Below are positions 41,449 through 49,423 of a stretch of DNA of 64,000 nt, in pieces; position 1 is the first letter of the stretch, and each line of letters starts with the position of its first letter. Source of the stretch: Catenisphaera adipataccumulans (GTDB taxonomy: Bacteria; Bacillota_I; Bacilli_A; Erysipelotrichales; Erysipelotrichaceae); NCBI RefSeq assembly GCF_014202755.1, contig NZ_JACHHK010000001.1:248001-312000 (forward strand), given 5' to 3'. Below the pieces are notes generated by a model. It was given only the letters and a program-made list of their open reading frames with translations, did no database searches and was not told the DNA's origin. A program made the position numbers and the translations under genes.

Positions 41449-43563
41449 TTATGCTTCCGCAGTCTGCGTATTGATTTGTTTCTGCGGCACCGGCCGGAAA
41501 ATGAAGTACAGCGCAGCTACGATAATGACAATGGCTACGATCTGTCCGAAACCGAACGCTGCTCCGTAGAACAGCCAGGAACCCATTTGATAAATCACCA
41601 ACGATAAGCAATAACCCAACATGAACTGGTAGCCGATGGCGATCCAGCCCCATTTCCGGTCGCCCATCTCACGCATGCATGCGGACATTGCTGCAATGCA
41701 CGGCGGATCGAATAAGTTCATTGCCATGAATGACAAGGCAGCGATTGGTGTAAACAGCGATGTGATACCTGCTTTTCCCGCCAGCATCACAACCGTTGAC
41801 GTTGCGGTTTCCTTGGCCATTTCAGCTGTAATGATCGCTACGGTTCCCTGCCAGCTGCCAAATCCCAGCGGCGCAAAGATCCATGCCAGCGCACCGCCGA
41901 TCGAAGCCAGGATGCTTTGATCCAGCTGTGTTTCCGGATCGAGGAGCTGCAGGCTCCAGCTGAAGCTTTCCAGGAACCAAACGATGACAACGATTGAGAA
42001 GATAATGGTTCCGGCTTTTACGATAAAGTGTTTGCCGCGGTCCCATACCCGCAAAGCTACATTTTTTCCGCTCGGGAAGTGATAAGCCGGCAGCTCCATG
42101 ACAAACGGGGCCGTTTCGCCGGCAAAAAGCTTCGTTTTCTTCAAAGCGATGCCGGAGAAGATGATCACCAGGAAGCTCAAGACCCACATGCTCCAGGCTA
42201 CCCATACATTGCCTGGGAAAAACTCAGTCGTGATCATGGCGATAATTTCGGTTTTTGCGGAACACGGGATGAATGTCGTCAGCATGATCGTCATCCGGCG
42301 GTCTTTTTCATTCTCAATGGTCCGCGTTCCCATGATGCCCGGCACGCCGCAGCCGGTACTGATCAGGATCGGAATGAAGCTCTTGCCGGACAAGCCGAAG
42401 CGGCGGAAGATCCGGCCCAGGACAAAGGCGATCCGCGCCATATATCCACAGTCTTCCAAGATCGCAAGGAACAGGAAGATCAATAAGATCTGCGGCACAA
42501 AGCCAAGCACCGTACCGACACCGCCGATGATGCCGTCCACGATCAGACTCTCCAGCCAGCCTGCCATCCCGACACTTTCACAGAATGTGGATACCGCCGG
42601 CGGAATGATTTCCCCGAACAAGACATCGTTGGTCCAGTCGGTCATCCATGTACCTAATGTCGAAACCGAAACATAATAGACAAACCACATGATCGCAAAG
42701 AAGATCGGCAAGCCTAAGATCCGGTTCGTAACGATTTTATCGATCTTATCGGAAACGGAAAGTTCCCCGCGCGCCCGCTTCTTTTTCACGCATTCCAGCA
42801 TCACTTTGGCAATGTAATCGTAGCGCTGACTGGTGATGATACTTTCCGCATCGTCATCTAATTCTTTTTCGCAGTCTCTGATATGTGATTCGACATGATC
42901 CAATATTTCTTTGGATAACCCCATCTCCCGGATGGCTCGTTCATCTCGTTCGAAGACTTTGACCGCAAACCAGCGTAATCCTTTGGAGCCGACGATCGGT
43001 TCAATGGATTCTTCGATATGAGCCAGGGCATGCTCCACAGAACCGGTGAAAACATGTGGGTTCTGAGGAATGCCTGTATGTTCCTGGACCATTTGGATGG
43101 CTGCTTCTGCCACTTCCAAGGCATTTTCCCCTTTCAAAGCACTCATTTCGATGACTTTGCAGCCCAAGTCATTTTCTAATTTTTTGACATTGATTTGATC
43201 GCCGTTTTTACGGACCAAATCAATCATATTAATGGCCAGGATCATCGGAATTTCCAGCTCCAACAATTGTGTTGTTAAGTATAAGTTTCGTTCGATGTTC
43301 GTGCCGTCGATGATATTGATGATCGCATCCGGTTTCTCATTCACCAAATACTGCCGGGCAACGACTTCTTCCAGACTATATGGAGATAACGAATAGATGC
43401 CCGGTAAGTCCTGGATCGTTACATCCGGATGGCCTTTCAATTTTCCATCTTTTTTCTCTACCGTGACGCCCGGCCAGTTGCCGACATATTGACTGCCGCC
43501 GGTCAGGTTATTGAACAGCGTTGTTTTACCGCTGTTTGGATTTCCTGCAAGTGCAATGATCAT
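41449..43563 (-). CDS. feoB: Ferrous iron transporter FeoB
   Basis: 704 residues. N-terminal G domain with GNPNSGKT (residues 7-14), DLPGIYSL and NMIDL; GDI domain; then membrane core with about eight helices and Gate motifs (GCGVPGIMGTRT, PCSAKTEI). Imports Fe2+. Start at MIIALAGN with AAGGGAAAGAG upstream. The frame is uninterrupted. Confidence 0.96.
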   Translation of the reverse strand: MIIALAGNPNSGKTTLFNNLTGGSQYVGNWPGVTVEKKDGKLKGHPDVTIQDLPGIYSLSPYSLEEVVARQYLVNEKPDAIINIIDGTNIERNLYLTTQLLELEIPMILAINMIDLVRKNGDQINVKKLENDLGCKVIEMSALKGENALEVAEAAIQMVQEHTGIPQNPHVFTGSVEHALAHIEESIEPIVGSKGLRWFAVKVFERDERAIREMGLSKEILDHVESHIRDCEKELDDDAESIITSQRYDYIAKVMLECVKKKRARGELSVSDKIDKIVTNRILGLPIFFAIMWFVYYVSVSTLGTWMTDWTNDVLFGEIIPPAVSTFCESVGMAGWLESLIVDGIIGGVGTVLGFVPQILLIFLFLAILEDCGYMARIAFVLGRIFRRFGLSGKSFIPILISTGCGVPGIMGTRTIENEKDRRMTIMLTTFIPCSAKTEIIAMITTEFFPGNVWVAWSMWVLSFLVIIFSGIALKKTKLFAGETAPFVMELPAYHFPSGKNVALRVWDRGKHFIVKAGTIIFSIVVIVWFLESFSWSLQLLDPETQLDQSILASIGGALAWIFAPLGFGSWQGTVAIITAEMAKETATSTVVMLAGKAGITSLFTPIAALSFMAMNLFDPPCIAAMSACMREMGDRKWGWIAIGYQFMLGYCLSLVIYQMGSWLFYGAAFGFGQIVAIVIIVAALYFIFRPVPQKQINTQTAEA

Positions 43564-43579
43564 ATTCTCTTTCCCTTCT

Positions 43580-43801
43580 TTACTGTTCCACTTCGACCCA
43601 TGCCGCATCTGCTTTACGGATCGATAATTCGTAGCCGCGGACAGTCAGTTCGATTGGATCTCCTAACGGTGCCACTTTACGTACATAGACTTCGCTGCCT
43701 TTGGTCAGCCCCATGTCCATGATGCGGCGTTTCGTCGGTCCGCTGCCGTTCAATTTTTTGATATGGACCGTATTTCCTACTTTCACTTCATTCAATGTCA
43801 T
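43580..43801 (-). CDS. feoA: FeoA domain protein (second copy)
   Basis: 73-residue SH3-like protein: VGNTVHIKKLNG, RIMDMGLTKGSEVYV, DPIELTVRGYELSIRK. Small cytoplasmic partner of FeoB. Directly before feoB. Two feoA genes in a row are common in Bacillota. Confidence 0.93.
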   Translation of the reverse strand: MTLNEVKVGNTVHIKKLNGSGPTKRRIMDMGLTKGSEVYVRKVAPLGDPIELTVRGYELSIRKADAAWVEVEQ

Positions 43802-43815
43802 TCAATCATCCCTTT

Positions 43816-44025
43816 CTATACCAGCACGCGTCTTGCCAATGATTCATCCAAGGCCACACGCACTCCTTTTATATCCACAATTAAGTTTCCATCAATACTT
43901 TGAATGACCTTGACTTGACTGCCTTCCACAAATCCTAACGTTGCCAAATGGGCCCGTACTTCATCTTTACCGGTCACCCGTTTGACCGTATAAAGTTTGT
44001 TCATTTCTGCATAGGTAAGCGGCAT
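43816..44025 (-). CDS. feoA: FeoA domain protein (first copy)
   Basis: 69 residues from MPLTYAEMNK. FeoA pattern HLATLGFVEGSQVKVIQ and VDIKGVRVALDESLARRV. AGGAGGT precedes the ATG at 44025; GTG six bases upstream is inside the Shine-Dalgarno. First gene of the feo operon behind GTTAG-type operators. Confidence 0.91.
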   Translation of the reverse strand: MPLTYAEMNKLYTVKRVTGKDEVRAHLATLGFVEGSQVKVIQSIDGNLIVDIKGVRVALDESLARRVLV

Positions 44026-44036
44026 ACGCACCTCCT

Positions 44037-44052
44037 GTTAGCTTTATCTAAC
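44037..44052. promoter_or_regulatory. Operator GTTAG-N6-CTAAC before feo
   Basis: Perfect palindrome TGTTAG-N6-CTAACA (44036-44053) between transcription start and RBS; identical design to the flavodoxin sites. Confidence 0.75.
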
Positions 44053-44058
44053 ATCTAC

Positions 44059-44087
44059 AGTTTAATTTAACTAACTCGTCCTGTCAA
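44059..44087 (-). promoter_or_regulatory. Promoter of the feo operon with degenerate operator
   Basis: TTGACA (44087-44082), 17-nt spacer, TAAACT (44064-44059). GTTTA-N6-CTAAC (44060-44075) with one mismatch covers -10 and spacer. Confidence 0.72.
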
Positions 44088-44135
44088 CTATAAATTTTAT
44101 TTATCTAATTTTTATTAGTCTTATTAAATTCCTAA

Positions 44136-44164
44136 TTGACAATTCTCAACTTCCTGCGTATTCT
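44136..44164 (+). promoter_or_regulatory. Promoter of the HMA-domain gene
   Basis: TTGACA (44136-44141), 17-nt spacer, TATTCT (44159-44164). Just upstream, CTAAT-N4-ATTAG (about 44105-44118) is a possible further operator. Confidence 0.68.
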
Positions 44165-44182
44165 GACATTGGGGTGAGTGAA

Positions 44183-44533
44183 ATGAGCACAATTCTTATT
44201 GCGGCCTTGATCGCGCTTGCGGTCATCTTCGGTTTACGTCAGGCAAAACGAAAAATGCGTACTGGATGCTGCGGCGGTGCATCGGAACCGGTCAAACGCA
44301 TTAAAGTAAAAGATAAAGAAAAACAAAACTATCCATACGAGGAATCTTTCCGCATCGCGGATATGCACTGTAAAAATTGTGAGATCCGGGTAGAGAATGC
44401 GGTCAATGCCCATGACGGTTTTTTCGCCAAAGCGAAATTAGCCGACAAACAAGTTACCGTTCTGGCGAAACAGCCCATCGACCGGATCAAAGTACAGCAG
44501 TGGATCTCAAAAGCAGGCTATTCGGCTTATTAA
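44183..44533 (+). CDS. Membrane-anchored heavy-metal-associated (HMA) domain protein
   Basis: 116 residues from MSTILIAALIAL. One N-terminal helix, a Cys pair after it (TGCCGG), a basic linker, then an HMA domain (about 58-116) with MHCKNC in place of GMxCxxC. It looks like a membrane-tethered metallochaperone. ATG preferred over GTG at 44174, because GGGGTGAG then has good spacing. Divergent from feo; metal identity unknown. Confidence 0.83.
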   Translation: MSTILIAALIALAVIFGLRQAKRKMRTGCCGGASEPVKRIKVKDKEKQNYPYEESFRIADMHCKNCEIRVENAVNAHDGFFAKAKLADKQVTVLAKQPIDRIKVQQWISKAGYSAY

Positions 44534-44559
44534 ACATCCGTCATGGATCATGCATAAAA

Positions 44560-44590
44560 AAACCCGTTTTCATTGAAAACGGGTATCTTT
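44560..44590. terminator. Bidirectional terminator between HMA gene and rplT
   Basis: Stem ACCCGTTTTC/GAAAACGGGT, 3-nt loop, T runs in both directions. Confidence 0.82.
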
Positions 44591-44594
44591 TTTC

Positions 44595-44951
44595 TTAGTT
44601 TAAAGCCGCTTTGGCTTCATCGCAGATCTTCGTGAAGCTTTCCGGATCATGGATGGCCATTTCACTCAACATTTTTCGGTTGATATCGATGTTTGCCAGT
44701 TTCAGTCCATGCATCAAACGGGAATACGATAAGTCATTCATGCGGGCAGCGGCGTTGATGCGGGCGATCCACAGACGACGCATATTTCCCTTTAATTTAC
44801 GACGATCGTTGTATGCATATTTGAACGAGTGCATAACCTGCTCGTTTGCGGTTTTATAAATTGTATGCTTCGAGCCGAAGTAACCTTTGGCCAGCTTGAT
44901 GACGCGCTTTCTGCGGGCGCGTGTAACGGTTCCGCCTTTTACTCTTGCCAT
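44595..44951 (-). CDS. rplT: 50S ribosomal protein L20
   Basis: 118 residues, standard L20 ([35 protein letters not shown]). Binds 23S rRNA and represses its own operon. Last gene of infC-rpmI-rplT. Confidence 0.98.
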   Translation of the reverse strand: MARVKGGTVTRARRKRVIKLAKGYFGSKHTIYKTANEQVMHSFKYAYNDRRKLKGNMRRLWIARINAAARMNDLSYSRLMHGLKLANIDINRKMLSEMAIHDPESFTKICDEAKAALN

Positions 44952-44969
44952 TCTTCGTTCCTCCTCTTA

Positions 44970-45164
44970 TTACTTCACAAGCATGTCTTTGATACGCTTG
45001 TAGTCTGTCTTATCGACCATAGCCGGTTTGGCTAAATGACGTCTTTGTTTCTTCGTTTTTCCGTGGAAACGGTGCGAAGTGTACGCGTGAGATCTTTTCA
45101 GCTGTCCGGAACCTGTCTTTTTCACACGTTTGGCAAGTCCTCTGTGGCTTTTCATTTTAGGCAT
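44970..45164 (-). CDS. rpmI: 50S ribosomal protein L35
   Basis: 64 residues, standard L35 ([32 protein letters not shown]). AAGGAGGATATCAC precedes the ATG. Between infC and rplT. Confidence 0.98.
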   Translation of the reverse strand: MPKMKSHRGLAKRVKKTGSGQLKRSHAYTSHRFHGKTKKQRRHLAKPAMVDKTDYKRIKDMLVK

Positions 45165-45177
45165 TGTGATATCCTCC

Positions 45178-45726
45178 TTACTTTTTTTTCGGCGATAACG
45201 TCACCGACATTGTGTTGCCTTCCAGTTTCGGGCGTTTTTCCACAACGGCGATATCCGATAACGCATCAATAAAATCATTCATAATTTTCCGGCCGACTTC
45301 CTGACGCGTGATCAGCCGACCGCGGAATCGCATATCAATCTTCACTTTCATCCCCTGACCGATCCATTTCTGCGCATGACGCACTTTCGTATCAAAGTCA
45401 TGAGTATCGACTACCGGAGATAAACGCAATGATTTCATTTCCACAACATGCTGCTTACGCTTGGTTTCTTTGGCTTTCTTCTGCTGCTCAAAGTGATAGC
45501 GTCCGTAATCCAGCACTTTACAAACCGGAGGTTTCGCTTTCGGCGCTACACAAAGTAAATCTAAATTTTTATTTCTTGCATAGTCCAGAGCTTTTCTCTT
45601 TGGCATGACACCCAATTGTGTTCCATCTGTATCGATGACCAATACTTCACGAAATGGAATTTTCTCGTTAAACAAGTCTCTGTTTACGTTATTTGGGGCT
45701 ACTTTTCGATTATTGATATTTGACAC
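45178..45726 (-). CDS. infC: Translation initiation factor IF-3
   Basis: About 180 residues: N-domain with [16 protein letters not shown] and [16 protein letters not shown]-domain with [14 protein letters not shown] and [11 protein letters not shown]. Given frame starts at GTG (45726), but this GTG is part of the Shine-Dalgarno AGGTAGGTG; the ATC three codons later (45717-45715) has ideal 6-nt spacing. infC often uses a rare start (AUU) to allow self-control by IF-3, so AUC is plausible here. The protein is otherwise normal. Confidence 0.93.
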   Translation of the reverse strand: MSNINNRKVAPNNVNRDLFNEKIPFREVLVIDTDGTQLGVMPKRKALDYARNKNLDLLCVAPKAKPPVCKVLDYGRYHFEQQKKAKETKRKQHVVEMKSLRLSPVVDTHDFDTKVRHAQKWIGQGMKVKIDMRFRGRLITRQEVGRKIMNDFIDALSDIAVVEKRPKLEGNTMSVTLSPKKK

Positions 45727-45739
45727 CTACCTTTTTATC

Positions 45740-45860
45740 AAAAGAAAACGGGCGCAGTATGCACCCGTTTCATTCTTCTGCTCATTGAGAGAATTGGCAT
45801 AAACCCATGCTTCAAAAAACATCAGGTGAGAAGGGGTGCTTCTGACTTTCCATTTCCTTG
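45740..45860 (-). promoter_or_regulatory. L20-type leader and terminator of infC-rpmI-rplT
   Basis: About 130 nt of leader end in AAACGGGTGC/GCGCCCGTTT (45746-45770, loop ATACT) followed by TCTTTT. Position and final hairpin fit the ribosomal-protein L20 leader of Bacillota, where L20 causes premature termination. The L20-binding fold itself was not verified. Confidence 0.72.
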
Positions 45861-45867
45861 CTCGTTT

Positions 45868-45896
45868 ACTTTACCATAATCCATTCTGACTGTAAA
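45868..45896 (-). promoter_or_regulatory. Promoter of infC-rpmI-rplT
   Basis: TTTACA (45896-45891), 17-nt spacer, TAAAGT (45873-45868). Confidence 0.68.
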
Positions 45897-45950
45897 GCGG
45901 ATTTTCTGAAATTTCCTTCATTAAAATACTCGCCGACAATGCAGGATTGA

Positions 45951-46154
45951 TCAGTCTTCGGTAAATTCGAAAAGATCCTCCACCGTTACATGAAACACTT
46001 TGGCGATCGCCATGGCAAGCTTCAGAGAAGGATTGTATTTCCCGTTCTCCAGATGTCCGATCGTCTCTCTTCTGGCGCCGACCAGTTCGGCAAGTTCGCT
46101 CTGTTTCATGCCTGCCTTTTCCCTGTATTCCCGGATCCTGGTTTTCAATGCCAT
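45951..46154 (-). CDS. XRE-family helix-turn-helix regulator
   Basis: 67 residues, a bare HTH_3 domain (REKAGMKQSELAELVGARRETIGHLENGKYNPSL) ending VTVEDLFEFTED, the class of small YvaO/YozG-like regulators. It follows a small membrane protein by 1 nt. A 39-bp palindrome at the operon promoter is its likely binding site. Confidence 0.9.
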   Translation of the reverse strand: MALKTRIREYREKAGMKQSELAELVGARRETIGHLENGKYNPSLKLAMAIAKVFHVTVEDLFEFTED

Positions 46155-46155
46155 T

Positions 46156-46572
46156 TTATGCGCCTTTCTTGTCCATGATCAGAAAGAGAATGGTCCGCAG
46201 CACGGACAGAAACAATAAGGAAGCAACGATGGCCCATCCCATCATATACGCGGCATTCAATGAAATATGCGCAAACGTACCGCCCACCAGTGCGATCAGA
46301 CAGGAAAAAACCGTCAGAATTTTCAGGCAGATGGCATCACACCTTTTGAGATTCTGTTCCGCCATTTCATCAAAGCGTTCTTTCTTATACTTCTGGATCC
46401 GCCAGTAATGAACAAAAAGCAGAAAAATTGCGGCTGCTGAAATAGCCCGTCCAACTGCGGCAGAACCTTCATCATAACTGCTTCGCACCCACATCCAGTA
46501 AATCAACGCAAAAAGTACTGCGAATAAAATTTTCGTTGCTACAATTTCAATTAAAGATACATTGTCTCTCAA
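46156..46572 (-). CDS. Small integral membrane protein paired with XRE regulator
   Basis: About 139 residues with four hydrophobic helices (IEIVATKILFAVLFALIYW, AISAAAIFLLFVHYW, ILTVFSCLIALVGGTF, MGWAIVASLLFLSVL). Function unknown; membrane proteins of this kind are often co-encoded with small XRE regulators. TTG start proposed at 46572 with AAAGGA 8 nt upstream; starting at the ATG 46635 would place the palindrome inside the gene. Start is uncertain. Confidence 0.62.
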   Translation of the reverse strand: MRDNVSLIEIVATKILFAVLFALIYWMWVRSSYDEGSAAVGRAISAAAIFLLFVHYWRIQKYKKERFDEMAEQNLKRCDAICLKILTVFSCLIALVGGTFAHISLNAAYMMGWAIVASLLFLSVLRTILFLIMDKKGA

Positions 46573-46591
46573 TTCTCCCAGTCCTTTCAAT

Positions 46592-46630
46592 GTTACATAT
46601 TTTTCACATCTGATGTGAAAAATATGTAAC
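46592..46630. repeat. Perfect 39-bp palindrome at the XRE operon promoter
   Basis: Two 19-bp arms, identical on opposite strands, separated by one base. It overlaps the -10 and transcription start of the membrane protein-XRE operon. Likely operator; as RNA it would form a very strong hairpin. Confidence 0.9.
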
Positions 46631-46649
46631 TTCATACGGGATGTGTCAA
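46621..46649 (-). promoter_or_regulatory. Promoter of the membrane protein-XRE operon
   Basis: TTGACA (46649-46644), 17-nt spacer, CATATT (46626-46621). The -10 is inside the palindrome. Confidence 0.65.
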
Positions 46650-46674
46650 TAGAAATATAACGGCCGAAAGAGCA

Positions 46675-46705
46675 TCTAAAAACCCATGTATTTTACACAT
46701 GGGTT
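46675..46705 (-). terminator. Terminator of the AmmeMemoRadiSam operon
   Basis: Stem AACCCATGT/ACATGGGTT, 7-nt loop, then TTTTAG on the minus strand. Confidence 0.75.
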
Positions 46706-46730
46706 CAATGAATGACATTTTGGATCATGA

Positions 46731-47537
46731 TCAACAATTTCCAGTATATACATATTTCAGATAACGGCGTGCCACATCCGCCAGTTCATAGATCTGCCGG
46801 ACCGGAGCGGCCGGTATATCACAATGATAACGCGGAAAATAGCGCGTCACATGCAGCACGATATTCTCATTCACAGAAGCAAGCCAGGCCGCCTCCGCTG
46901 CCATTCGTTCCGGTGAATCGTTCTTTCCCGGCACGATCAATGTCGTTACTTCCAAATGACACGTGACATGTGTGATCCAGTCCTTGACCATGTTCAGATC
47001 GCCCTGGCACCAATCATAATAAGAATCCGTAAAACCCTTCAGATCGATGTTCATGGCATCCACATACGGAGCAATGGCGCGCAATACTTTCTGCGAAAAA
47101 CAACCATTACTGACCAACACACAAACCATATCATGTTCATGGAGCAGTCTGCCGGTTTCGATGATCGATTCAAAATCAAGCAGCGGTTCATTGTACGTAA
47201 AAGCAATGCCGATATTGCCGGAGCCGCGGTATCGTTCAGCCAACTGCACAAGTTCTTCCGGACTCAAGGTTTTAGTCGGGGCCTGATCGGTCATCGATAT
47301 CGAAGCATTCTGGCAGAACGGACAGCGCAGATTGCATCCGAAGGAACCGACCGAAAGGATCATCGATCCGGGATGAAAACGAGCCAGCGGCTTTTTCTCG
47401 ATCGGATCCAAAGCGACCGCGGTCCAGCGATGATGATTTCCGGGGATGTTCCGCCCGCTGCGGTTCGTGCGCGCACGACAGAATCCTGTCTGTCCTTCGC
47501 TGAGCTCGCAGGCATGAAAACACAAATCACATTTCAT
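46731..47537 (-). CDS. amrS: AmmeMemoRadiSam system radical SAM enzyme
   Basis: 268 residues. An N-terminal Cys set (CDLCFHACEL, GFCRAR) and the radical SAM motif CNLRCPFC (CxxxCxxC) near residue 75. GIAFTYNEP and TLIVPGKND are typical of this PflA-like group. It overlaps the preceding gene by 11 nt. The three-part system (AMMECR1, Memo, radical SAM) is widespread, but its reaction is not established. Confidence 0.9.
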   Translation of the reverse strand: MKCDLCFHACELSEGQTGFCRARTNRSGRNIPGNHHRWTAVALDPIEKKPLARFHPGSMILSVGSFGCNLRCPFCQNASISMTDQAPTKTLSPEELVQLAERYRGSGNIGIAFTYNEPLLDFESIIETGRLLHEHDMVCVLVSNGCFSQKVLRAIAPYVDAMNIDLKGFTDSYYDWCQGDLNMVKDWITHVTCHLEVTTLIVPGKNDSPERMAAEAAWLASVNENIVLHVTRYFPRYHCDIPAAPVRQIYELADVARRYLKYVYTGNC

Positions 47538-48810
47538 GACGAACGACCTCAAAACGCTGAATGTTCAAGCCTTCCTCATCTTCGATGCCCGCTTTCTGCA
47601 TCGCGATCGCGATCTGCTGCCGGACCGAAGTGACACCGTCCAGATCCGGCAGCAACAAGCCTCGGCGTCCGTACGGATCGGAAACCAGGATGCCGTAACG
47701 CTTCACATCCAGCTGATCCGATGAATCAACCGGTTCCAAATGACCGAGCACATCCACCGATATCTCTAAGTCATCGAGCTCCTTTGGTTCGATCGGAAAA
47801 AAGCGCGGATCCCGTGTGGCGGCATGCGCCGCATTGGAAATGATCTCCGAGGCAATATTGGACTTCGTCGGCATGAACGTGCCGATACAGCCGCGCAGAC
47901 GGCCATGTTCATGAATGGACACAAAGGTGCCCGCCTGTTCCTGCATCATTTCATAAGGTCCCTGCGGATCGATGGTCTTTCGTTCCGTCACATAAGCATG
48001 GACCGCGCGCACAGCCAGATCTACGTAAGGATCGCGGCATGGATAGATGCAGACACCATAGCCAATACCGAAGATATCTTCATGACTGAGACACTGCACA
48101 TCGTAAGGATAACCATCTAAAATACCGGACATGATCGTAAAGGAACCGTGACCGCATTCACCGGCCCGCCGGCGGAACGAATTGGAGAAATCAAGCAGAC
48201 GGCTGAACTCTCCCTTGCCCATGACATCCATGATTTCCCGTTCATACTCGGGGCCTTCCTTGGTCGGTCCATATGGACTGTTCGCATTGACATGGTGGGA
48301 CAGATCACCGCTGGCAATAACGGCTGTGCGTCGATCCAATCGATCGGCACAAGCCTGGATGATCTGCCCAAGTTCCAGATTCTTTTCCAGCGGCAGACCG
48401 GACAATCCCAGACGAACGAGCTTATAGTGGGTCCAATATTGATTGATAAAATACAGCGGGACCATCGTGCCATGATCCAGCCGATCGTCCTGCGGATATT
48501 CTTTGCCGGCCGGAAACTTGCGCTCAGCACACATCTGACAAATGGCATCGACCAATTCTTCATCATATTCTACATGAAACGACACAGACTTTGCCCCAAA
48601 GCGAGCAAAATCCCCACGGGCTTCTTTACCTGGTGAAATTTGAAAATAATCCCGATACATTTCCGCATGCGGCGAGATACAAATGATCGTATCTGGCTGC
48701 CAGGAAGCGAGAGCACGGGCAGCTTGATGATAGGCATCGATCGTAGCCTGAACCTGTTTTTCTTCGCCGCGTCCGACTTCCGATACAATGACCGGCGGAT
48801 GCGGAACCAT
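47527..48810 (-). CDS. Memo-like (LigB) and AMMECR1 fusion protein
   Basis: 427 residues in two parts. Residues about 1-255 are a class III extradiol dioxygenase/LigB-like domain with His residues in MVPHPPVIV, ISPHAE, LDHGTMVPL and SGDLSHH, a metal-site layout. Residues about 265-427 are AMMECR1 (FVSIHEHGRLRGCIGTF, RDPRFFPIEPKELDDLEISVDVLG). The fusion places both partners of the radical SAM enzyme in one chain. ATG chosen at MVPHPP with AAAAGGAGC upstream. Confidence 0.9.
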   Translation of the reverse strand: MVPHPPVIVSEVGRGEEKQVQATIDAYHQAARALASWQPDTIICISPHAEMYRDYFQISPGKEARGDFARFGAKSVSFHVEYDEELVDAICQMCAERKFPAGKEYPQDDRLDHGTMVPLYFINQYWTHYKLVRLGLSGLPLEKNLELGQIIQACADRLDRRTAVIASGDLSHHVNANSPYGPTKEGPEYEREIMDVMGKGEFSRLLDFSNSFRRRAGECGHGSFTIMSGILDGYPYDVQCLSHEDIFGIGYGVCIYPCRDPYVDLAVRAVHAYVTERKTIDPQGPYEMMQEQAGTFVSIHEHGRLRGCIGTFMPTKSNIASEIISNAAHAATRDPRFFPIEPKELDDLEISVDVLGHLEPVDSSDQLDVKRYGILVSDPYGRRGLLLPDLDGVTSVRQQIAIAMQKAGIEDEEGLNIQRFEVVRHEM

Positions 48811-48991
48811 GATAGCTCCTTTTATCATATGAATCATCTCGTTTCTATACTTCTATTGTACTCAATATTGATGGATCGAAACGTCAATTTTTCCAGCAGA
48901 TCGACCGAATTGTATCGATGGCTTTTTTTCCGCTGTCAAAACAGATTTTCAGTTGCATTCAATTTCAAACCATGATAATATAATCAAGCAC

Positions 48992-49067
48992 GGACCCTTA
49001 GCTCAGTTGGCAGAGCAACTGACTCTTAATCAGTGGGTCTAGGGTTCGAATCCCTAAGGGTCCACCA
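48992..49067 (+). tRNA. tRNA-Lys (anticodon CTT)
   Basis: Acceptor GGACCCT/AGGGTCC, D arm GCTC...GAGC, anticodon loop CTCTTAA (anticodon CTT), T arm AGGG-TTCGAAT-CCCT, discriminator A and encoded CCA, 76 nt. A weak promoter (TTGCAT, 17 nt, TAATAT) precedes it. Confidence 0.97.
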
Positions 49068-49077
49068 TGGGAAATTA

Positions 49078-49102
49078 AGATGCCGAAAGGCATCTTTTTT
49101 TA
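49078..49102 (+). terminator. Terminator of tRNA-Lys
   Basis: Stem AGATGCC/GGCATCT, loop GAAA, eight T. Confidence 0.85.
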
Positions 49103-49134
49103 TTCTTGACCCTCATTTTTGATTGAAATCTGCC

Positions 49135-49346
49135 TTGAACAAATTTTCTGTATCATGCTCTTTCAGAAAATTTGTTCAAATATTTTTTATAAAATCAAAC
49201 ACGAACAGATTTTCTATCTTGCTTGTTTCAGAAATTCTGTTCAATGCATTTTAGAAAACAATTTAAAGAACAATATTTCTTTTCATCCTCCTCATTGAAA
49301 TTTCGTTCAGCATTTTTTGAGCATTCGTTTATTTATACATTTGTTC
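49135..49346. repeat. Cluster of alternating 13-bp repeats before egsA
   Basis: The ~320-bp gap between tRNA-Lys and egsA has no gene. It holds about seven copies of GAACAnATTTTCT in both orientations. The first pair (49135-49150 and 49164-49179) is a perfect 16-bp inverted repeat; the second (49203-49215, 49230-49242) has one mismatch; others at about 49269, 49295 and 49337 are weaker. Possible multi-site operator or structured leader. Confidence 0.75.
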
Positions 49347-49359
49347 AGACTGATCTTCC

Positions 49360-49387
49360 TTGTCTTTATTTTTTGAATTGATAAGAT
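49360..49387 (+). promoter_or_regulatory. Probable promoter of egsA-araL-rpiB
   Basis: TTGTCT (49360-49365), 16-nt spacer, TAAGAT (49382-49387), directly downstream of the repeat cluster. Confidence 0.55.
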
Positions 49388-49423
49388 ACAGCTGAAAAGT
49401 GAAAGACAAACAAGGAGGATATC

